Source: an uncultured Clostridia bacterium (GTDB lineage: Bacteria > Bacillota > Clostridia > Christensenellales > UBA1242). Taken from it: 57,933 nt of DNA. Location of the stretch: contig CALWTK010000006.1 in NCBI GenBank assembly GCA_944384465.1, positions 1-57,933 of the forward strand, written 5' to 3'. Shown in pieces: positions 25,920 to 34,752 of the stretch (position 1 is its first letter; each line of letters starts with the position of its first letter). Under the pieces are notes generated by a model. That model was not told the DNA's origin. It worked only from the letters and a program-made list of their open reading frames with translations, and ran no database searches. The translations under genes were made by a program, and so were the position numbers.

Positions 25920-25927
25920 ATTTCATC

Positions 25928-26776
25928 CTATTCTTTACTAAAGTAAGCGACCCCTATAGCATTAGGTCCAATGTGTGTGCCTATTGTGCTACCGATTTGA
26001 TATTTTGGTATGGAATTGGTTTTGTCTTTCCAAATAGATTCGCTGTCTGATACATATTTATCCAATAATCTTGTATCTTGTCCTGAATATGCAACGCAAT
26101 ATGGCATATCAAAATCAATTTGGTTTTCTGTGACCAATTTGTTCAATAAATTGCCTGCCTTTTTAGAGCCAATTGCCTTGCCGACCAGTTTTACTTCACC
26201 ATTTCTGACGGCAATAACTGGTTTTATTGACATTATTTCTCCTGCGAATGCCACAAATGCTGAAATTCGTCCACCTTTTCGTAGATACTTTAAAGTGTCA
26301 AGCATTGCTAGGAGATGAAGGCGGTGCTTGACTTTATTCAGCTCGTCGGCAATCTCTTTGGCAGATTTATTTTTCTCTAAAAGGGAATAGGCGTAATTGA
26401 ATAAAATCCTTTCGCCCAGGCTAGCGTTCAAACTGTCCACAACGAATATTTTGTCTTTATATTCACTACTTGCTTTGACCGCGCTTGAATATGTACCTGA
26501 TAGTTTTGATGATATTGTGATGACGACCGCTTCATCCCCATTTTCTACTACTTCTTTATATTTTTCCTTGAAAGTTTCTGGATTAATTTGACTGGTCTTT
26601 GGTAGGGTAGCGTTTTCTATCAATTTTTCAAAAAATTGGTCTTTGGTTATAGTGAATCCGTCCAAATATTCGTCATCTTCAAATCTGATTGTCATTGGTA
26701 TCAAAATTATTCCTAACTTTTCTGCTTCTTCTTTTATTATGTCGGAAGCGGAATCTATGATGATTTTTGTTGCCAT
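25928..26776 (-). CDS. DegV family fatty-acid-binding protein
   Basis: A DegV-fold protein of about 282 residues; Gram-positive members bind fatty acids and feed them to the fatty-acid kinase FakA (FakB role, established). Motifs are IIIDSASDI near the N-terminus, TSQINPETFKEKY, and VITISSKLSGTYSSA with the Ser-Gly-Thr fatty-acid site, plus LRKGGRIS. I use the ATG at 26776 (MATKIII) because GAGGAGAAA lies just upstream, rather than an earlier in-frame ATG. Its ribosome site lies inside the end of marR. Its position with a lipid- or acyl-CoA-type redox set suggests fatty-acid metabolism (inference). Confidence 0.9.
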   Translation of the reverse strand: MATKIIIDSASDIIKEEAEKLGIILIPMTIRFEDDEYLDGFTITKDQFFEKLIENATLPKTSQINPETFKEKYKEVVENGDEAVVITISSKLSGTYSSAVKASSEYKDKIFVVDSLNASLGERILFNYAYSLLEKNKSAKEIADELNKVKHRLHLLAMLDTLKYLRKGGRISAFVAFAGEIMSIKPVIAVRNGEVKLVGKAIGSKKAGNLLNKLVTENQIDFDMPYCVAYSGQDTRLLDKYVSDSESIWKDKTNSIPKYQIGSTIGTHIGPNAIGVAYFSKE

Positions 26777-26777
26777 T

Positions 26778-27242
26778 TTATTTCTCCTCACTTTTAATAA
26801 TTGTTTGCAGTCTATTGTTGATATCTTCTAGACTGGAATACAAGATTTCTCTATTTTTATCTGACAGGTCCTGATTGGCTTCTAGAATTATTTCATTTAC
26901 TTTACTTTCAATAAATTTAGCAATTTCTTCACCTTTTTTAGTCAAGATTATGGGAAGTTTATATTTGTTATTGTCTAAATTTCCGCGCTCTACATATTGA
27001 TTCACGGTCAAATATTCAATTTTTCGTGAAATTGCTGCCTTATTTTCATCACAAATATCGCCTAATTCGCTCAGTGTCAAAGGTCCCATTTTGTATAGAT
27101 AATATAGGCATGAAACATGACCGCTCTTCAAGCCTAAAGTGCGCATATATTTATCTTTTATCTTTTTTATACATCTCTGTATATTGGTGATCAACCTAGT
27201 AAACAATGTGAAAATGTTTTCTAATCTAATAGTCGCATTCAT
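26778..27242 (-). CDS. MarR family transcriptional regulator
   Basis: A 154-residue winged-helix dimer. The DNA-binding part is LTLSELGDICDENKAAISRKIEYLTVNQYVERG, and the wing contains NNKYKLPIILTKKGEEIA, the typical MarR layout. It is the first gene of the operon with degV, the two DUF2229-type genes and the activase. A perfect inverted repeat overlaps its own -35 element (27278-27303), strong evidence for autoregulation of the whole operon. AGGAG precedes the ATG. The ligand may be an acyl compound, given the operon, but that is inference. Confidence 0.92.
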   Translation of the reverse strand: MNATIRLENIFTLFTRLITNIQRCIKKIKDKYMRTLGLKSGHVSCLYYLYKMGPLTLSELGDICDENKAAISRKIEYLTVNQYVERGNLDNNKYKLPIILTKKGEEIAKFIESKVNEIILEANQDLSDKNREILYSSLEDINNRLQTIIKSEEK

Positions 27243-27267
27243 GATTTACTCCTGTACTCAATTTCTT

Positions 27268-27303
27268 GTATAACATAAAAATTGTTGCTTTGTCAACAAT
27301 TTT
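27268..27303 (-). promoter_or_regulatory. MarR operon promoter with palindromic operator
   Basis: On the minus strand: TTGACA (27291-27296), a 17-base spacer, TTATAC (27268-27273). A perfect ten-base inverted repeat AAAATTGTTG-N6-CAACAATTTT (27278-27303) covers the -35 element, the size and placement expected for a MarR dimer site. Confidence 0.75.
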
Positions 27304-27380
27304 ATAATATATGTAAAAATTTTTGAAAAATGAAAGTTTTTATAAAAAAATAAATAAAAAATACGCGTAAATAATAAAAA

Positions 27381-27408
27381 AAACCATAAAATTATGAATT
27401 TATGGTTT
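27381..27408 (-). terminator. Terminator of the LysR gene
   Basis: AAACCATAAA / TTTATGGTTT with an eight-base loop; read on the minus strand it is followed by a T-run. Confidence 0.6.
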
Positions 27409-27434
27409 GTCTAATGCTAAAGCGGATGATTTGG

Positions 27435-28289
27435 TTATAGATTTTTTAGCAAAGGCAAAAGTTTATTTTGATGGGATTTTTTATATACTAGATAAAATTC
27501 AACTTTAGCGTCATCATCTAAGATTGGTATATTAACTCGTCCTAATTTTTCATAACTAGATAAGGTAATGTTAGTGGAAAAGTTGGGTATTGTGGAAGAG
27601 TTGATTATTTCATTCAAATTTTCCATAGATTGCGGAAAAATTTTTGAGTTGGGTAGATTGTCAGCGACAATTTTTGCCCACATCCCCAGGTTGTTTGATA
27701 CCAAGAATGATTGGCCGTCAATTTCACTAAAGTGTACCCCCGTTTTTATGTTAGCTAGGAAATGAGATTTTGGTATAGATATGTACAATTCTTCTTTAAA
27801 TGCAAATTTATATGTCAAATTTTCATCTTCTATCTTATGAGATAAAAATATAAAGTCATATATGTCCTGATTGAGTTTTTCGATCAAGACATCTTCTTGC
27901 TCAATCTTTGAGACAATAGTTTTCTCGGGATATATTGAATAAAATAAATTGCCATATTTGATCATAGGGCCGAGTGCTACTGACCCAATTGATATGTTCG
28001 TGGTTTTGTTGTAGAGAGCGGTCGCTTTTTCTTTCATTTTATCTATTGAGTCTAGGACATCTTGAACACTTTTCACAAGTTCGTGTCCTGTGGGGTTTAG
28101 GGTCAATTTGTTTTTCGAATGTTCAAAAATAGGTACTCCTATATCTTCTTCCACCTTCTGCATCGCTCTAGTTAGGGCGGACTGTGATATATGAAGTGAT
28201 TTGCTGGCTTTGGTCAAGCTCTCGGTCTTTGCGTATTCAATAAAATAACATAAAAAATCAATATTAATCATTATATTCTCACTATGCAT
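27435..28289 (-). CDS. LysR family transcriptional regulator
   Basis: A regulator of 278-284 residues. The N-terminal winged helix shows FIEYAKTESLTKASKSLHISQSALTRAMQKVEEDIGVPIFEHSKNKLTLNPTGHEL (in pieces), the LysR signature. The rest is the two-lobed inducer-binding domain. The in-frame ATG at 28271 (MINIDFL) has a GAGAA ribosome site and a TATAAT further upstream; the earlier ATG at 28289 has none, so the shorter form is likely. It is divergent from the flavodoxin-oxidoreductase genes, the usual arrangement for a LysR regulator and its target, and a palindrome at 28375-28393 is a candidate site. Confidence 0.92.
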   Translation of the reverse strand: MHSENIMINIDFLCYFIEYAKTESLTKASKSLHISQSALTRAMQKVEEDIGVPIFEHSKNKLTLNPTGHELVKSVQDVLDSIDKMKEKATALYNKTTNISIGSVALGPMIKYGNLFYSIYPEKTIVSKIEQEDVLIEKLNQDIYDFIFLSHKIEDENLTYKFAFKEELYISIPKSHFLANIKTGVHFSEIDGQSFLVSNNLGMWAKIVADNLPNSKIFPQSMENLNEIINSSTIPNFSTNITLSSYEKLGRVNIPILDDDAKVEFYLVYKKSHQNKLLPLLKNL

Positions 28290-28340
28290 TTTAATTATAG
28301 CAGTTTAACTTTTTTGTGTCAAATATTGATGTTGTTTAGT

Positions 28341-28393
28341 TTGAATTTTTGTCTTTTGTAGATACAATTATTATATAGTGAAAATTTCACTAT
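28341..28393 (+). promoter_or_regulatory. Flavodoxin promoter with palindromic operator
   Basis: TTGAAT (28341-28346), a 16-base spacer, TACAAT (28363-28368). Immediately downstream is a near-perfect palindrome, ATAGTGAAA-A-TTTCACTAT (28375-28393), over the predicted start site. That position suits repression; the LysR protein or another factor could bind. Confidence 0.6.
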
Positions 28394-28417
28394 GGAAAAA
28401 AGTTATAGGAGAATAAT

Positions 28418-28885
28418 ATGAAAAATTTGATTGTCTATTTCTCTTGGTCCAACAATACAAAGAGACTAGTTGAAGATCTCAACAAAACATTTAACTTTGA
28501 TATTGTTAGAATATTTAGAGAAGTGCCTTATTCAGAAGATTATGATACATGTGCTTACAAAGAAGCAAAAGAAGAAGTAGAAAAACAAATTCATCCCGCT
28601 ATCAAGAAAATGAATGTAGATTTCAATTCGTACGACAATATTTTACTATTCTTCCCAATTTGGTGGTACACCTTCCCAATGCCTGTAGGAACATTTATTA
28701 GCGAATTAGGTAACTTTAAGGGCAAGATATATGTATTTGCAAATAGTTATACAAATGACCCTAAGTATATGGAAAACTCTATGCGAGATTTGAGAAAAAT
28801 TAATAAGAATATCACTTTTGTTGAAGGACTTTTCAACAAGAGCACAAAGAACCACATAGATTTCATCAAAAATATTGAAAAGTAG
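28418..28885 (+). CDS. Flavodoxin
   Basis: A 155-residue FMN-binding electron carrier. The phosphate-binding loop is YFSWSNNTKRLVEDL (residues 7-21), the second FMN loop is FFPIWWYTFPMPVGTFI (residues 78-94), and the third region is ANSYTNDP. The fold and length match flavodoxin_4-type proteins, often annotated as NAD(P)H- or thiol-linked. It is the first gene of a set with an aldo/keto reductase and a short-chain dehydrogenase, under probable LysR control, which points to reductive detoxification of carbonyl compounds or oxidative stress (inference). Confidence 0.9.
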   Translation: MKNLIVYFSWSNNTKRLVEDLNKTFNFDIVRIFREVPYSEDYDTCAYKEAKEEVEKQIHPAIKKMNVDFNSYDNILLFFPIWWYTFPMPVGTFISELGNFKGKIYVFANSYTNDPKYMENSMRDLRKINKNITFVEGLFNKSTKNHIDFIKNIEK

Positions 28886-28928
28886 TGTGAAGAATTATTT
28901 TATTTAACATCATTAAAAGGAGAAAAAT

Positions 28929-29779
28929 ATGGAATATGTAAAATTAAACAATGGCGTCAAGATGCCAGAACTAGGATTAGGGACTTTCTTACTTTCGCCA
29001 GCCGATGCGGAAAACGCCGTATACAACGCCCTAAAAAGTGGCTATAGATTGATTGATACTGCAAATGCGTATCATAACGAGCGCGCGGTAGGTAGGGGAA
29101 TAAAGAAAAGTGGAGTAAAGAGAGAAGATATCTTTTTGGAGTCAAAATTGTGGCCTACTGTATATACAAAATCTGCTGCTATAGATGAGATGTTAGAAAG
29201 ATTGGGTACACCTTATGTCGATCTACTTTTGTTGCATCAACCTGCAGGTGATTATATTGAAGGTTATAAAATGATGGAAAAGGCGGTGAAAGATGGTAAA
29301 GTGCGAGCTATTGGCGTGTCGAACTTTGAGGGGAAACCACTTGAAGAAATTTTGAAAGTTTGTGAAATCAAACCGTCCGTAATCCAGGTGGAAGCACATC
29401 CATATTATCCACAAACTGAACTTAAAAAGGTTCTAAAAAAATATGATATCAAGATACAAGCGTGGTATCCACTAGGACATGGAGATAAATCACTTATTGA
29501 AGAACCGGTATTCACAAAACTAGCTAAAAAGTACAACAAATCAAATGCTCAAATTATATTACGCTGGCATATTCAGTCAGGGCATATTGTTATTCCGGGC
29601 AGCAAGAATGTGGATCACATCAAAGACAACGCAAACATATTTGACTTTAAATTGACAAAAGAAGAGATGGGGGGGGGAAAATAGACAAATTGGATAAAAA
29701 CAAAAGGTATTATATTCCAAATCCAGATTTGGTGGCTAAATATGCGACTATGGAATTAAATCCAAAATTAGATGTGTAA
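28929..29779 (+). CDS. Aldo/keto reductase (frameshift at G9 tract)
   Basis: NAD(P)H-dependent carbonyl reductase of the AKR family. The catalytic tetrad is visible: Asp and Tyr in DTANAYHNERAVG, Lys in ESKLWP, His in LLLLHQP; GVSNF and QVEAHPYYPQ are family signatures. The open frame stops at 29684 just after nine consecutive G residues (29669-29677). In another frame the rest of the protein is present (KIDKLDKNKRYYIPNPDLVA, ending at 29779) and would be restored with G7 or G10. So about 30 C-terminal residues, which help bind substrate, are lost in this reading. A G9 run is either a phase-variable tract or a sequencing artefact. Confidence 0.85.
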
Positions 29780-29836
29780 ATATTTTTATCTGTGAATTAA
29801 ATCTAATAAATAAAATTAAATTGAAAAGGAGAAATT

Positions 29837-30579
29837 ATGAAAGTATTGGAAAATAAAGTGGCGGTGGTAACAGGAGGAAATTCTGGGATTGGTAAAGCGA
29901 TTGCACTGCGATTTGCTAGCGAGGGAGCGAAAGTGCTAATTGTCGGTAGAAAAGAAGAGACTCTAAAAGATGTAGCTAAAGAAAACAAGAACATCTCTTA
30001 TCTTACCGGAGATATAACAAATTCTAACGTCGTAAAAGAAATAGTCGCGAAATTGAAAAAGGACCACAAAGGCAAACTAGATATTCTAGTAAACAACGCC
30101 GGTTGGTGTCCAGTGCAACCAATAACCGAAATCACAGTTGAAGATTATGACAGAGTATTTAATCTAGATGTGAGAGCAGTTGTAGATTTGACTACTCAAG
30201 CTCTACCTATGATTATAAAATCAAAAGGGAATATTATAAATTTGTCCAGCGTAGGAGCTACTCACCCTGCAGCTAACCTTTCAATGTATGTCGGAGCTAA
30301 AGCTGCCATTGAAAACTTCACTAGATCATGGGCACTTGATTTGGCAGGGTATGGAGTGAGAGTAAATGCTATTGCCCCAGGGGCAATTGATACTAATATT
30401 TGGAATGCTACCGACCTATCAAAAGAGACGCTAAAAAGCATAGAGATGGCATTGCAGCGACCATTCCTTTCAAACGTTTTGGTCGTCCAGAAGAAGTAGC
30501 TAACGTTGCTCTATTCTTGGCGAGCAGTGAAGCTAGTTATGTGAGCGGTTCAGTGTATGCCGTAGATGGCGGAGAGTGA
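29837..30579 (+). CDS. Short-chain dehydrogenase/reductase (frameshifted)
   Basis: NAD(P)-dependent classical SDR. It shows the Rossmann motif [12 protein letters not shown], the catalytic Ser in INLSSVG and Tyr/Lys in YVGAK (YxxxK), then APGAIDT. The frame from the ATG stops at 30499, ending in an unrelated tail after SIE. One base missing near 30445 explains this: the other frame reads [20 protein letters not shown] and then [20 protein letters not shown] family ending up to TGA at 30577-30579. The intact protein would be about 247 residues, normal for the family. It ends one base before the first long direct repeat. Confidence 0.8.
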
Positions 30580-30580
30580 G

Positions 30581-30731
30581 GGATTTGAAGCCCCTGAGTA
30601 GAACTCAAAACACTATAAAATAGAGGGCTTTAGACAATTACGCTACTCAACCTCTACTCAGTTTACCAACATTTTGAATCAAAATTTACAACACACATAA
30701 TCCACAGGTCAATTTGACTTGTGGATTTTTT
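30581..30731 (+). repeat. Long direct repeat, copy 1 (left end of module)
   Basis: About 150 bases, directly repeated at 42137-42289. Over the first 128 bases only six differ. It contains TGAGTAG (30595-30601) and two direct CTACTCA motifs (30642-30648, 30654-30660); the first and last form the inverted repeat CTGAGTAG / CTACTCAG. AAGCCC and GGGCTT form another possible stem. It ends with a terminator, ATCCACA / TGTGGAT plus six T (30700-30731). The two copies flank an 11.4-kb AT-rich gene module, as attachment sites would. Confidence 0.85.
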
Positions 30732-30811
30732 GTTAAAAAACATCTAAAACAACCGGTTAAAATCAGGTATTTTCAATTAAAAGATAAAAACCGTTGAAAA
30801 AATATTAAAAA

Positions 30812-30841
30812 TTGCTTGTTGTTTTTAGGGTTTTGTGATAT
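30812..30841 (+). promoter_or_regulatory. Probable promoter of the biosynthetic operon
   Basis: TTGCTT (30812-30817), an 18-base spacer, TGATAT (30836-30841). AAGGA (30851-30855) lies eight bases before the first ATG. The match is moderate. Confidence 0.4.
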
Positions 30842-30863
30842 CCTTGATGTAAGGAAATGAAAA

Positions 30864-32192
30864 ATGAAAGAAACATTTAATAATAATAAATTTATAAAGT
30901 TGCAAAAAGAATCAATTAACGGATTGATAAATTCAACTAAAGGTAGAGTCTATTTAGAGATTGGGGGAAAATACTTTGATGATTTACATGCTTCTAGAGT
31001 ACTGGCAGGGTATAGTCCTGAAAATAAAAGAAATATTATCAATTCAATTGATTGTGATAAAGAATTTATTTTATGTGTTAGCGCAAGGAGTATAACAAAA
31101 AGAAAGAAAAGAAGAGATAATAAATTATTATATATTGATGAATGCTATAGAATGATTGATTTATTACAGAAGGACAATCACAAGGTATCTGTTGTAATAA
31201 CTATGTATAAAGAAACCCCAACGATAGCAAAGTTTAAAGAAACACTCTCAAAATTAAATGTTCCTATATTTAAAAATTTTATAATTGAAGACTATCCTAA
31301 AATTGACAGAAATTTAGCCTTCTCACAATTTTTAAAAAATGATTATGTTAAATGTAATTCAAAATTGGTTTGTGTGATTGCTCCTGGTCCAAATTCTGGT
31401 AAGTTTTCAACATGTATTTCACAAATCATAAATGAAAAAGCAAATAATAATTTAGCTATTTATAGAAAAATAGAAACATTCTTGGTCCCTGAATTAAGTT
31501 TAGATCATCCAATAAACTTGGCTTGTTCGGCAGCAATGGCAGATGTTTCAAGTGAAGATGTTATAGATGAACGATATTACAAAGAATACGGTAAAATGAT
31601 GTCTGTAGATAGCAGAGATTTGCAGGCGTTTGAGTTGTTGTATCCAATAATCAAGGAAGCAGATATAGAAGTGAAATCTTTGTCAGATACATTTATAAAC
31701 AATATATATAATTGTATAACAGATTTAGAAACGGCCAAATCTCATGCGATTAAAGAAATAAACAGGAGATATAAGGAAGCTGTATCACATTATAAATCAG
31801 GTAAATTAAATGCTATTGAATATAAAGAAATTATTAGAATTAAAAATTTAGCAATAAAAGGAAAGGTTTTATCAAAGACCGAAATTGATGCGTTGTTTCA
31901 TAAAACTATAGAATTTTGGGGATTTGATATACAAAGTAATACATTAATAGAAGAATTGGCAGAATTGATAAAAGCCATGGCAAAATATAAACGTGAAGAA
32001 TGTGAAAAAGCTCCTGATGAAATTAAATATAATTTATTGGAAGAAATAGCAGACGTTCATAATATGCTTTATCAAATGGAAGTTTATTTTGGTGAAGATA
32101 AAATTGCTCAAATAAGAGCTGAAAAAGCTTATAGAACAAAGAAACTTTTGGAAAAAGAAATATTAGAAGATAAATTAAATAAAGGAGAGTAG
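30864..32192 (+). CDS. DUF1846-MazG fusion protein
   Basis: A 442-residue two-part protein. Residues 25-320 match the DUF1846 (UPF0371) family: VYLEIGGKYFDDLHASRVLAGY (in part) and VIAPGPNSGKFSTCISQI with its loop GPNSGK at residues 175-180. DUF1846 has known structures but no assigned function. Residues 345-435 are a MazG-type all-alpha NTP pyrophosphohydrolase: LIEELAELIKA with E364/E367 and LLEEIADVHNML with E394/D397, the metal-binding ExxE and ExxD pairs. MazG enzymes turn NTPs into NMPs and pyrophosphate. The gene starts the operon, one base before the nucleoside-hydrolase-like gene, so it may supply the NMP substrate (inference). I know of no described fusion of this kind. Confidence 0.8.
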   Translation: MKETFNNNKFIKLQKESINGLINSTKGRVYLEIGGKYFDDLHASRVLAGYSPENKRNIINSIDCDKEFILCVSARSITKRKKRRDNKLLYIDECYRMIDLLQKDNHKVSVVITMYKETPTIAKFKETLSKLNVPIFKNFIIEDYPKIDRNLAFSQFLKNDYVKCNSKLVCVIAPGPNSGKFSTCISQIINEKANNNLAIYRKIETFLVPELSLDHPINLACSAAMADVSSEDVIDERYYKEYGKMMSVDSRDLQAFELLYPIIKEADIEVKSLSDTFINNIYNCITDLETAKSHAIKEINRRYKEAVSHYKSGKLNAIEYKEIIRIKNLAIKGKVLSKTEIDALFHKTIEFWGFDIQSNTLIEELAELIKAMAKYKREECEKAPDEIKYNLLEEIADVHNMLYQMEVYFGEDKIAQIRAEKAYRTKKLLEKEILEDKLNKGE

Positions 32193-32193
32193 T

Positions 32194-32655
32194 ATGAAGG
32201 TTTTTTTAGCATTGCCATTTTCTCAGTTTTGTGAAAATGATAAAGATGAAGTTGAAGATTGTAACAAATGGTTTTTTCAGGATTTAATAAAAAAAGTTAA
32301 AGAGTTGGGGTTGGAATACTTTTTGGCTCATGAGCGAGAAGACTGGGGTGCAAAATATAAGTCAGCAGAAGAGAGCACATTAATAGATTTTAATGCTATG
32401 AAAACGTCAGATTTAGTAGTTGCGGTACCAGGGAATCCAATTTCTGGCGGTGTGCATATTGAACTTGGTTGGGCAAGCACCATGAATAAAAAAATACTAA
32501 TGTTTTTAGATAAAGATAAAGAATATTCCCCAATGATTGAAGGACTCAATAGCGTAACAGATGTTAAATATTTCTTTTATCAAGAATTGATAAGTATTGA
32601 ATTGATTAATGAAATTATCTCAGCTATTAAGGAGGAATTATGTATAAAAAATTGA
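32194..32655 (+). CDS. Nucleoside deoxyribosyltransferase / NMP N-glycosidase-like enzyme
   Basis: A 153-residue cytoplasmic enzyme of the nucleoside 2-deoxyribosyltransferase fold. It starts MKVFLALPFSQF, has LIDFNAMKTSDLVVAVPG with D73, and GVHIELGWAS with E90, the position of the catalytic Glu in the family; NKKILMFLDKD follows. Relatives include deoxyribosyltransferases and the CMP N-glycosidases MilB and BlsM, which release cytosine in mildiomycin and blasticidin S biosynthesis (established). It follows a MazG-domain protein by one base and precedes a radical SAM enzyme and a glycosyltransferase. The best reading here is base release from an NMP. A true base-exchange transferase cannot be excluded. 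Confidence 0.75.
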   Translation: MKVFLALPFSQFCENDKDEVEDCNKWFFQDLIKKVKELGLEYFLAHEREDWGAKYKSAEESTLIDFNAMKTSDLVVAVPGNPISGGVHIELGWASTMNKKILMFLDKDKEYSPMIEGLNSVTDVKYFFYQELISIELINEIISAIKEELCIKN

Positions 32656-33644
32656 TAGATCTGAATTTGTTAAAAGATAAATCAAATTATCCTATATACG
32701 CATTTTTATCAATATCTAATATTTGTAATGCAAATTGTATTTTTTGCGACGTGCACGAGAATAAATGTTTCAAAACTTGTATTGATGTATATTCAATTTT
32801 AGATCAAATGAAAGAAATTGGAATTAAGTATGTGCATTTCACAGGTGGCGGAGAACCTTTCGCAAATAAAGAAATTTTTGATTTTATGGAACATGCTTCA
32901 AAACTTGGTTTAAACATTATATTCCTATCTAATGGTATTGCACTTAATGAAGAAAAAATTGATAAGATTTCGCAATACAATATTAAAGCAATTTTCTTTT
33001 CATTAGATAGTCATTTAAAAGAAGTTCATAATGAAATTAGAGGAGTTCCTGGTTGCTTTGAAAATTTAAGTAAGGTAATCAATTTGTGTAAAAATAAAAT
33101 GCCTAATATTCCTATTACTATAAATCATGTGTTGAGCAATAGAAATTTGGATTATTTAAAGGATTTTATAGATTTAAAAGATGAGGTTGGTTACGATTAT
33201 TTAAATCCTATAATTGTTAAAGAGTGTCCTGAATATTATTTTAGTAAAGATCAGATAAAAAAATTCAATCAAGAAAAATCGGAAATAATGGAATTGGCTA
33301 AAAACAAAAATGTTGAGTTCTTATATGATGATATAAATTATTTTGAAGAAAATCAATATTTTGATGATGGATCTGATTTGAGAAAGAATCAAGTAAAATG
33401 CAAAATTCCTAATTATACTTGTTTTATAGATTGTGTTTCAGGCAATGTTTATCCATGTGATTGTTGTTGCCATAGAGATCAAGAATATTATTCATATGGT
33501 TCATTAAAAAATAACACATTAAAACAATTGTTTGATGCTAATAGATTCAAAGAAATACAAGAAGAATTAAATGGTAGATGCTCATTGTGTAAAAGTAAAT
33601 GTGATTATGCGAATGTTGAATTTAATAAATTTATTGGAGAATAA
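32640..33644 (+). CDS. Radical SAM enzyme with C-terminal Cys cluster (SPASM-like)
   Basis: A 334-residue radical SAM protein. The cluster motif CNANCIFC gives C29, C33 and C36; HFTGGGEPFANKEI is the SAM-binding GGE region. The C-terminal 75 residues hold many cysteines (YTCFIDC, YPCDCCC, CSLCKSKC), as in SPASM/twitch proteins that carry auxiliary [4Fe-4S] clusters. It overlaps the upstream gene by 16 bases, so it is translationally coupled. In blasticidin S biosynthesis a radical SAM enzyme (BlsE) decarboxylates cytosylglucuronic acid; in butirosin BtrN oxidises an aminocyclitol. Either type of sugar chemistry would fit; the substrate is inference. Confidence 0.85.
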   Translation: MYKKLIDLNLLKDKSNYPIYAFLSISNICNANCIFCDVHENKCFKTCIDVYSILDQMKEIGIKYVHFTGGGEPFANKEIFDFMEHASKLGLNIIFLSNGIALNEEKIDKISQYNIKAIFFSLDSHLKEVHNEIRGVPGCFENLSKVINLCKNKMPNIPITINHVLSNRNLDYLKDFIDLKDEVGYDYLNPIIVKECPEYYFSKDQIKKFNQEKSEIMELAKNKNVEFLYDDINYFEENQYFDDGSDLRKNQVKCKIPNYTCFIDCVSGNVYPCDCCCHRDQEYYSYGSLKNNTLKQLFDANRFKEIQEELNGRCSLCKSKCDYANVEFNKFIGE

Positions 33645-34751
33645 ATGAAAATATTGTTTTTAACTGAAAATTTTGGATATGGTCCAGTTTCAACGATGTG
33701 TGAAATTGTTAAAAAGTTTAAAGAATTGCATTCTAATTTGGAATATGTTTTTTGGGGCAATTCGCATACGGCAGAAATATGTAAAAAATCCAACCTTTTT
33801 GACAATGTTTTAATAACAGATTCTTATTCAAGAGAGCAAATAGAGCAAAATAAAAAACTTTTAATGAGTGCGGATAAAATAGTTGCTGTTGAAACAACAG
33901 ATGTTATAGTAAATCTTATTAATTTATACGATTTAAAAAATATTTATTTGGTAGACAATATTTTTTGGTTATGGGATTTTTTAGAGGAAGAATTAAAATC
34001 AATAAAAAAATATTTTGTGTCAACAACTATGCCTGTTGATGAAAATATTAATAGAATAGCTTCTGACTTTAATAATATTGTAAAAGTAGGACCAATTCGT
34101 ACTTTTAGAGAATTTAAATTTTGTAATACAAACAATAACCTAATGATAAGTTTAGGAGGAGCAGAATCTCATGCTTCCGATGAAAACATCGTGTATACAT
34201 ATTATAATAATTTTCTTAAAGTCTTAGATGATTGTGATTTGAAATTTAATAATATATATGTTTGTGGTGGAAAATCTATTGTTAACAAATTAAGTAAAGA
34301 AGTTTATAAACATAATTTTAATTTTATAACATTAAATCGCCCCGAATATTTAAATTTGTTATATAGTTGTTCGCATATTATATCTTCACCCGGAATGGGA
34401 AATTTTAATGAAATTTCCAGTTCAAATATTAAAACGATGTTTTTGTTGCCAATAAACTATAGTCAGTTTTATCAATACGAATATTTTAAATCCCTTAATT
34501 TGGACTTTTATTTTGACAATTTTAATTTTGATGTTGAAATTGAAAAGTATTTAGAAGAAAATGAGGGTGTTAGGCGTGTTTTAGAAAAGTTAAACGAATA
34601 TAATGGTAACAACAATATGATTAATGTAAAAAACAATATTCAAAGGTTTATAGATGACACAAATTTTTTAGAAAAGAGATTAAGTTTTTATAAAGATTTA
34701 GATAAGCAAGCAATAGAAAATATTATTAACCAAATTATAGAGGAGGGTTAA
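33645..34751 (+). CDS. GT-B-like glycosyltransferase, candidate base-glucuronosyltransferase
   Basis: A 368-residue soluble protein with the two-Rossmann GT-B look. The N-lobe begins MKILFLTENFGYGPVSTMCE, and the C-lobe contains NLMISLGGAESHAS, IYVCGGKSI and the donor-binding-type stretch SCSHIISSPGMGNFNEISS. This resembles MurG/UDP-glycosyltransferases and the cytosylglucuronic acid synthases (BlsD, MilC) in outline, but similarity is too low to name the donor by eye. It starts directly at the stop of the radical SAM gene. With the base-releasing enzyme upstream, it may attach a free base to a sugar. No UDP-glucose dehydrogenase is in the module, so any UDP-glucuronate must come from elsewhere. 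Confidence 0.6.
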   Translation: MKILFLTENFGYGPVSTMCEIVKKFKELHSNLEYVFWGNSHTAEICKKSNLFDNVLITDSYSREQIEQNKKLLMSADKIVAVETTDVIVNLINLYDLKNIYLVDNIFWLWDFLEEELKSIKKYFVSTTMPVDENINRIASDFNNIVKVGPIRTFREFKFCNTNNNLMISLGGAESHASDENIVYTYYNNFLKVLDDCDLKFNNIYVCGGKSIVNKLSKEVYKHNFNFITLNRPEYLNLLYSCSHIISSPGMGNFNEISSSNIKTMFLLPINYSQFYQYEYFKSLNLDFYFDNFNFDVEIEKYLEENEGVRRVLEKLNEYNGNNNMINVKNNIQRFIDDTNFLEKRLSFYKDLDKQAIENIINQIIEEG

Positions 34752-34752
34752 G

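Noticed and set aside
30581..30731. Long repeat as an integron attC site
   Set aside because: It has inverted motifs and an ACTCAAC sequence, but no paired GTTRRRY core, no IntI gene, and multi-gene operons rather than single-gene cassettes between the copies.
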